A stretch of DNA of 64,000 nt from Acidovorax sp. 106 (GTDB lineage Bacteria; Pseudomonadota; Gammaproteobacteria; Burkholderiales; Burkholderiaceae_C): the NCBI RefSeq assembly GCF_003663825.1, contig NZ_RCCC01000001.1, positions 186,001 through 250,000 on the forward strand, read 5' to 3'. Numbering within the stretch: position 1 is the first letter of the stretch; every line of letters begins with the position of its first letter. Below are positions 59,118 through 64,000 of the stretch, piece by piece. The notes beneath the pieces are model-generated. The model saw only the letters and a program-made list of their open reading frames with translations. It had not been told where the DNA came from and made no database searches. The translations under genes and the position numbers were made by a program.

Positions 59118-61535
59118 TTAACGGCCCTTGGCCGCCTTGGTGGCTGAACGCGACAGACCTGCCGGGACCGAGTTGGCACTGCGCGAAGAAGACTTCAAAC
59201 GCACCACGCGCAGCGTGCCTTCGCCAGCCAGCTTGTCGCGCATGCGCCGTGTCATGGACTGGGTGCTGCCATCGGGCGATGTGAACAGAAACAGCGTGCC
59301 ATTGGGGCTGGCCCAGGTCAGCTGGGTGCGCACTGGGCGCTGGTTCGTGATCAGCTCCACCCAGGCGCCCACCACAAAGTTGGCAAATGGGTCCGCCGCC
59401 GCGTCGCTGGCAGAGCCACTACCGGTGTCCAGCACGGCCTGCAAGCTGTCTTCTGACGGCATTTCAGAACCCAGGCTGTCGGGTGGCTCGGCAAACACCT
59501 CGCCTTGAGGCAAGGGGATGGAGGTGCCCGAAGGCATGGGCATTTCAAACGCCGACTGGTGCAATGCCACCAGCCGCTCGATGAATGTGCTGGTTTTGGC
59601 TGCTGGGTAATCCACGGTGCGCAAGCCCTCGCGCAGCTTGGCCAGCATGTCGGGGATCGCCTGCGTCAACCGGTCCAGCTCCAGCCGGGTCAGCTCGGGC
59701 TGCGCACTCCACAGCAACATAGGCACCAGCGCGAGGTAGCCCCCCGGGTCATCCTCAGCACCGTCGGCCTGGCTCACCTGCGCCAGCGCCACCACATCGG
59801 CCCACGGGCCTGCGGCAAAGTCGAGTACATCGGCAGGCACCTGCCCCATGTCGGGCAACCGCCGGATGTCGGCCGCAATTTTCTCGGCCAGCATGGCGCG
59901 CTGCTCAGCCCGCTGAAGGACCTTCTTTTGCGCCGCTTCTTTCGCTTTGGCGCGCTGCTCCTGGGTGTCCCAGGCGGAGTAAAGCGCCTTGAGCACGGTT
60001 TCAAAGGGCGTGGCGTCCTTGATCTGGCTGGCCGCTAGATGGGCCACCGCTTCATTGATAAGGCGCACAAACTGGGCAAACCCTGGGGCCTCTTCCGAGG
60101 CGAATGCCAAGCTGCGCTGGGTCATTTCGTCCAGCAAACGGCGCGCGGGATGGCCAGCATCAGAGAAGAAGCGGGGGTCAAACCGTACCAACTGCTTGAG
60201 CGCAGGCTCCAGGTTTTGCACTGCACGCTGCACCGCAGGGAGTAAGCGGGTGTCTTGCGCCAGGGCCACCATCATGCCCCCCACCACATCGGCAGCCACC
60301 ACGGGCGATTCAGTGGGTGCCACAAAGGGCACGGTGTAGATGGGCTGCCCCATTTGGGTGGGTGCACGCCATGCAGACAGGGGCGCCGCCTGGCTGCCGC
60401 CACTCAGGCGGTTGACCAACCTCTCCAGCTGCGCAATGTCTTCCATGGCGTCGGCCGCCACTGCGGGCACTGCAGCGTAGGCAGAGCCCATGGCGGCATG
60501 GCCACTGGGCACCGCCGTGCGCCCATCCACCCAGCCCACTGCGGGCATCTGACCAGACTGCAAGGGCACCGCCTGAGAGGGCACGGCCACATAGGCCCCA
60601 CGGGGGTCAAAGGGGTCGCCCCCCGCCAGCATCTGGCGCAGAATGCCCACCGTCAAGATGGCCTCTTCCGCCTCGGCAGCCATCTGTGGCTGCATGGCAG
60701 CTTCGCCCTGCCAGCCCGTGTGCCCACCCATGCCACGGCCATAGCCCGTGTTGCCACCGTAGCCCGTGGCGCCGCCGTACCCACTGGGTTGTCCGTAGCC
60801 CGTGGAATAGCCGCTGCCATACCCCGTTCCCCCCCCCATGCCTTGCGCCGGCCCGTAGCCTGTGCGCCCAGCCATGGCGGGCGAACCCAGCACGGCATAA
60901 CCCACAGGCTCAATGCCCTGCTCCCGCAGGCTTTTGGCCATGCGCTGGTATTCCACCTCCAACAACTTACCCAGCAGGCCACGCATGTGTTGCATCCACA
61001 ACTGGCGTACCTCAGAGGGGGCGCCCGTTTCAGACACCACACGCTGCAAAGCGCGAATGTAATTTTCGGGACGCAGGGGGTTGCGCTCGGGCTGCACGCT
61101 GCGCAGGCCTTGGGCCGAGCTGACCAGGGTGTTGAGCTCTGCCAACACCGCTTCGGTCGCATGCACCGCCTGCTGCTGAGCCTTGGACAACTCCACCTGG
61201 TCTTGCATTTCGCTCTCGTCCATGAGCGAAAGCTCGCCAAAATCCATCCCAGTCTCGTCGGCCGGACGGGCTTTGGCGTTGGAAGGGCCTTCTGCAAAGA
61301 TCTCCAGCAAGGCCATGGAGTAGCCCTTGACCATGCCAGCTTCGTGCTGCTTGAGCACACCTAGCGCATCACTGATGTTGTTGCGCTGCTGGACGTTGCG
61401 AACTGAAGACTCCTCTTGCGTCAACGCATTGCGCGTGACCTCCACCAGTTTGCCCATGAGCGCTTCGCCCTCGCGCACAGCGCTAACGACGCAGGCGCGA
61501 AAAACAGTTCTCGAACGGGACGCTGCCTGGGACAT
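59118..61535 (-). CDS. DUF1631 family protein with Gly/Tyr-rich tract
   Basis: The 805-residue cytoplasmic protein has an all-helical DUF1631 body (LFRACVVSAVREGEAL, DETGMDFGELSLMDESEM, VLDFAAGPWADVVAL). Between about 225 and 280 it has a low-complexity tract built of TGYG/GYG units (GYGSGYSTGYGQPSGYGG). The C-terminal end resembles a PilZ-like domain (WVELITNQRPVRTQLTWASPNGTLFLFTS). DUF1631 function is not known. It is a single gene between TAXI and ettA. Confidence 0.85.
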   Translation of the reverse strand: MSQAASRSRTVFRACVVSAVREGEALMGKLVEVTRNALTQEESSVRNVQQRNNISDALGVLKQHEAGMVKGYSMALLEIFAEGPSNAKARPADETGMDFGELSLMDESEMQDQVELSKAQQQAVHATEAVLAELNTLVSSAQGLRSVQPERNPLRPENYIRALQRVVSETGAPSEVRQLWMQHMRGLLGKLLEVEYQRMAKSLREQGIEPVGYAVLGSPAMAGRTGYGPAQGMGGGTGYGSGYSTGYGQPSGYGGATGYGGNTGYGRGMGGHTGWQGEAAMQPQMAAEAEEAILTVGILRQMLAGGDPFDPRGAYVAVPSQAVPLQSGQMPAVGWVDGRTAVPSGHAAMGSAYAAVPAVAADAMEDIAQLERLVNRLSGGSQAAPLSAWRAPTQMGQPIYTVPFVAPTESPVVAADVVGGMMVALAQDTRLLPAVQRAVQNLEPALKQLVRFDPRFFSDAGHPARRLLDEMTQRSLAFASEEAPGFAQFVRLINEAVAHLAASQIKDATPFETVLKALYSAWDTQEQRAKAKEAAQKKVLQRAEQRAMLAEKIAADIRRLPDMGQVPADVLDFAAGPWADVVALAQVSQADGAEDDPGGYLALVPMLLWSAQPELTRLELDRLTQAIPDMLAKLREGLRTVDYPAAKTSTFIERLVALHQSAFEMPMPSGTSIPLPQGEVFAEPPDSLGSEMPSEDSLQAVLDTGSGSASDAAADPFANFVVGAWVELITNQRPVRTQLTWASPNGTLFLFTSPDGSTQSMTRRMRDKLAGEGTLRVVRLKSSSRSANSVPAGLSRSATKAAKGR

Positions 61536-61598
61536 GGTGAAAGGAAGAAAGAGGGGTTTCCAGTTGCAATCCTACTTGACCTGCAGAACTTTGGAGCC

Positions 61599-63259
<1,661 letters not shown>

Positions 63260-63260
<1 letters not shown>

Positions 63261-63337
63261 TACATGCCCCCCCACGAGCAAAGCGAGTGAAGGCCGCCAA
63301 AGGCGGGCAGTTGTTTCGATAAAACGTATTGGGCCAT
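63260..63337 (-). CDS. 25-codon upstream ORF mimicking the EttA N-terminus
   Basis: The ORF reads MAQYVLSKQLPAFGGLHSLCSWGGM and stops at TAA, whose last A is the first base of the ettA ATG. The first seven residues match EttA (MAQYVFS) except for one L/F change, with synonymous differences in most third positions. This is consistent with a duplicated start region kept as a leader peptide. A run of seven Gs precedes the ettA start within the ORF. Confidence 0.5.
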
Positions 63338-63580
63338 TACTTGTTCAACCTGCGAAAGTGGGCAGAAATTCTGCGTTCAAACCGAGATTATCGGGCCATG
63401 CGACAATATGTGGCGTAACGGGCTCCAGTTGCTCGTCACATCAGCAGTTTGCTGGGGACGAAGGAATCACTTTCCTGGCTCCCAATCTTGAACCTCATCT
63501 GCCTGAGACTGGCTCAGCAACCCCTCTTTGGTTGCGACGACAGGCCGATACCCAGCGCCCGGACGGGCGCAATCTACGAC

Positions 63581-64000
63581 ATGAAATTTGAAGAACTGAA
63601 TCTGGCTCCTGCCATCCTGAAGGCGGTGCTCGAACAAGGCTACGAGACACCCACCCCTATTCAGGCCCAGGCGATTCCCTCCGTGCTCGCAGGCCATGAC
63701 CTGCTGGCCGGAGCGCAGACGGGTACCGGCAAGACCGCAGCATTCACACTGCCAATGCTGCACCGCCTCAGCCAGGGCACAGCCCCCAAAAGCAAGTTCG
63801 GCGGCAAGGGCGTCCGCGCCCTGGTCCTGACCCCCACCCGTGAATTGGCGGCCCAGGTTGAAGAGTCGGTGCGCGACTACGGCAAATACCTGGACATCAA
63901 CTCCACCGTCGTCTTCGGCGGCGTTGGCATGAATCCGCAAATCGACCGCATCAAGCGTGGTGTGGATGTGCTGGTTGCCACACCAGGCCGTTTGCTGGAC
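63581..64000 (+). CDS. rhlE: DEAD-box RNA helicase, RhlE type (3' end cut by window)
   Basis: The 140 codons present show the Q motif ([28 protein letters not shown]), Walker A AQTGTGKT, the PTREL motif and TPGR of the helicase core. RhlE-type helicases act in RNA turnover and ribosome maturation. The gene is complete at the 5' end but truncated by the window end. The 243 bp gap before it, shared with the divergent ettA leader, contains no recognised gene. Confidence 0.9.
   Translation, partial: MKFEELNLAPAILKAVLEQGYETPTPIQAQAIPSVLAGHDLLAGAQTGTGKTAAFTLPMLHRLSQGTAPKSKFGGKGVRALVLTPTRELAAQVEESVRDYGKYLDINSTVVFGGVGMNPQIDRIKRGVDVLVATPGRLLD

Noticed and set aside
60690..60880. Tandem GYG-coding repeats considered as a CRISPR or minisatellite array
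   Set aside because: The units are short, lie in frame within a DUF1631 coding sequence and have no spacers.
63358..63591. 77-codon plus-strand frame before rhlE
   Set aside because: No ribosome binding site or family, and it overlaps the rhlE start; it is probably untranslated leader.

Overview
The window looks like chromosomal DNA of a betaproteobacterium in the Burkholderiales, most likely Comamonadaceae and close to Acidovorax. The reasons are: high GC with strongly GC-biased third codon positions, many LysR regulators paired divergently with catabolic operons, a Bug/TctC solute-binding protein, the gene content (FabI, YejABEF, EttA, AtuA-type proteins), and about ten copies of a short A/T-flanked palindrome of the form AATAGCTGCTnGCGCTTn(5-8)AAGCGCTAGnGGCC. 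I remember that palindrome as common in Comamonadaceae, but this is recollection and not a search. No rRNA, complete IS, prophage or CRISPR array is visible.

Layout. 0-4.7 kb: a minus-strand quinate/shikimate-type catabolic operon (MHS transporter, AroE-like dehydrogenase, and QuiC1-like 3-dehydroshikimate dehydratase after a 239 bp repeat-filled gap). 5.2-9.7 kb: an RsbQ-like alpha/beta hydrolase followed by a 1210-residue multi-PAS GGDEF-EAL protein. 9.7-10.4 kb: a decayed flavoprotein fragment and nested palindromic mobile repeats. 10.4-27.6 kb: small metabolic units (quinone reductase-like, DsbA-like, a degenerate metallo-beta-lactamase-fold protein with LysR, AtuA pair with TctC and LysR, RNase HI, PhnD-like binding protein, a leuCD pair with a dehalogenase-like hydrolase and LysR, DUF1003, CDF metal exporter, FlxA-like). 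27.6-33.3 kb: yejABEF peptide ABC importer. 33.3-45.4 kb: mostly housekeeping (fabI, a periplasmic ATP-dependent DNA ligase, a basic amino-acid decarboxylase, nfeD with an SPFH protein, tRNA-Ser, valS, galU, TusA-like, NUDIX, cysM, tRNA-Leu). 45.4-46.6 kb: a scar-like region after tRNA-Leu and a small gene behind a near-consensus LexA box. 46.7-49.3 kb: an MCE-type lipid transport set (permease, MCE protein, lipoprotein) with no ATPase. 49.4-56.6 kb: a MerR regulator, YitT protein and a periplasmic copper-handling cluster (His-rich proteins, TolC, multicopper oxidase, cupredoxin, DUF411, CusF-like). 56.6-64.0 kb: P1 peptidase, TAXI protein, DUF1631 protein, ettA and the 5' part of a DEAD-box helicase gene (rhlE type).

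The observations I think most deserve a second look are: (1) the dispersed palindrome encodes the whole signal peptide of the cupredoxin in the copper cluster; (2) a 25-codon upstream ORF before ettA starts with a near copy of the EttA N-terminus and ends in a TAATG overlap with the ettA start; (3) the RsbQ hydrolase/PAS-GGDEF-EAL pair, a candidate small-molecule-to-c-di-GMP pathway; (4) a 162 bp MITE-like element inserted with a CTAG target duplication into a larger palindrome whose uninserted relative lies 86 bp away, and whose core is shared with a second element at 51.4 kb that has different ends; (5) the LexA-controlled small gene next to tRNA-Leu.
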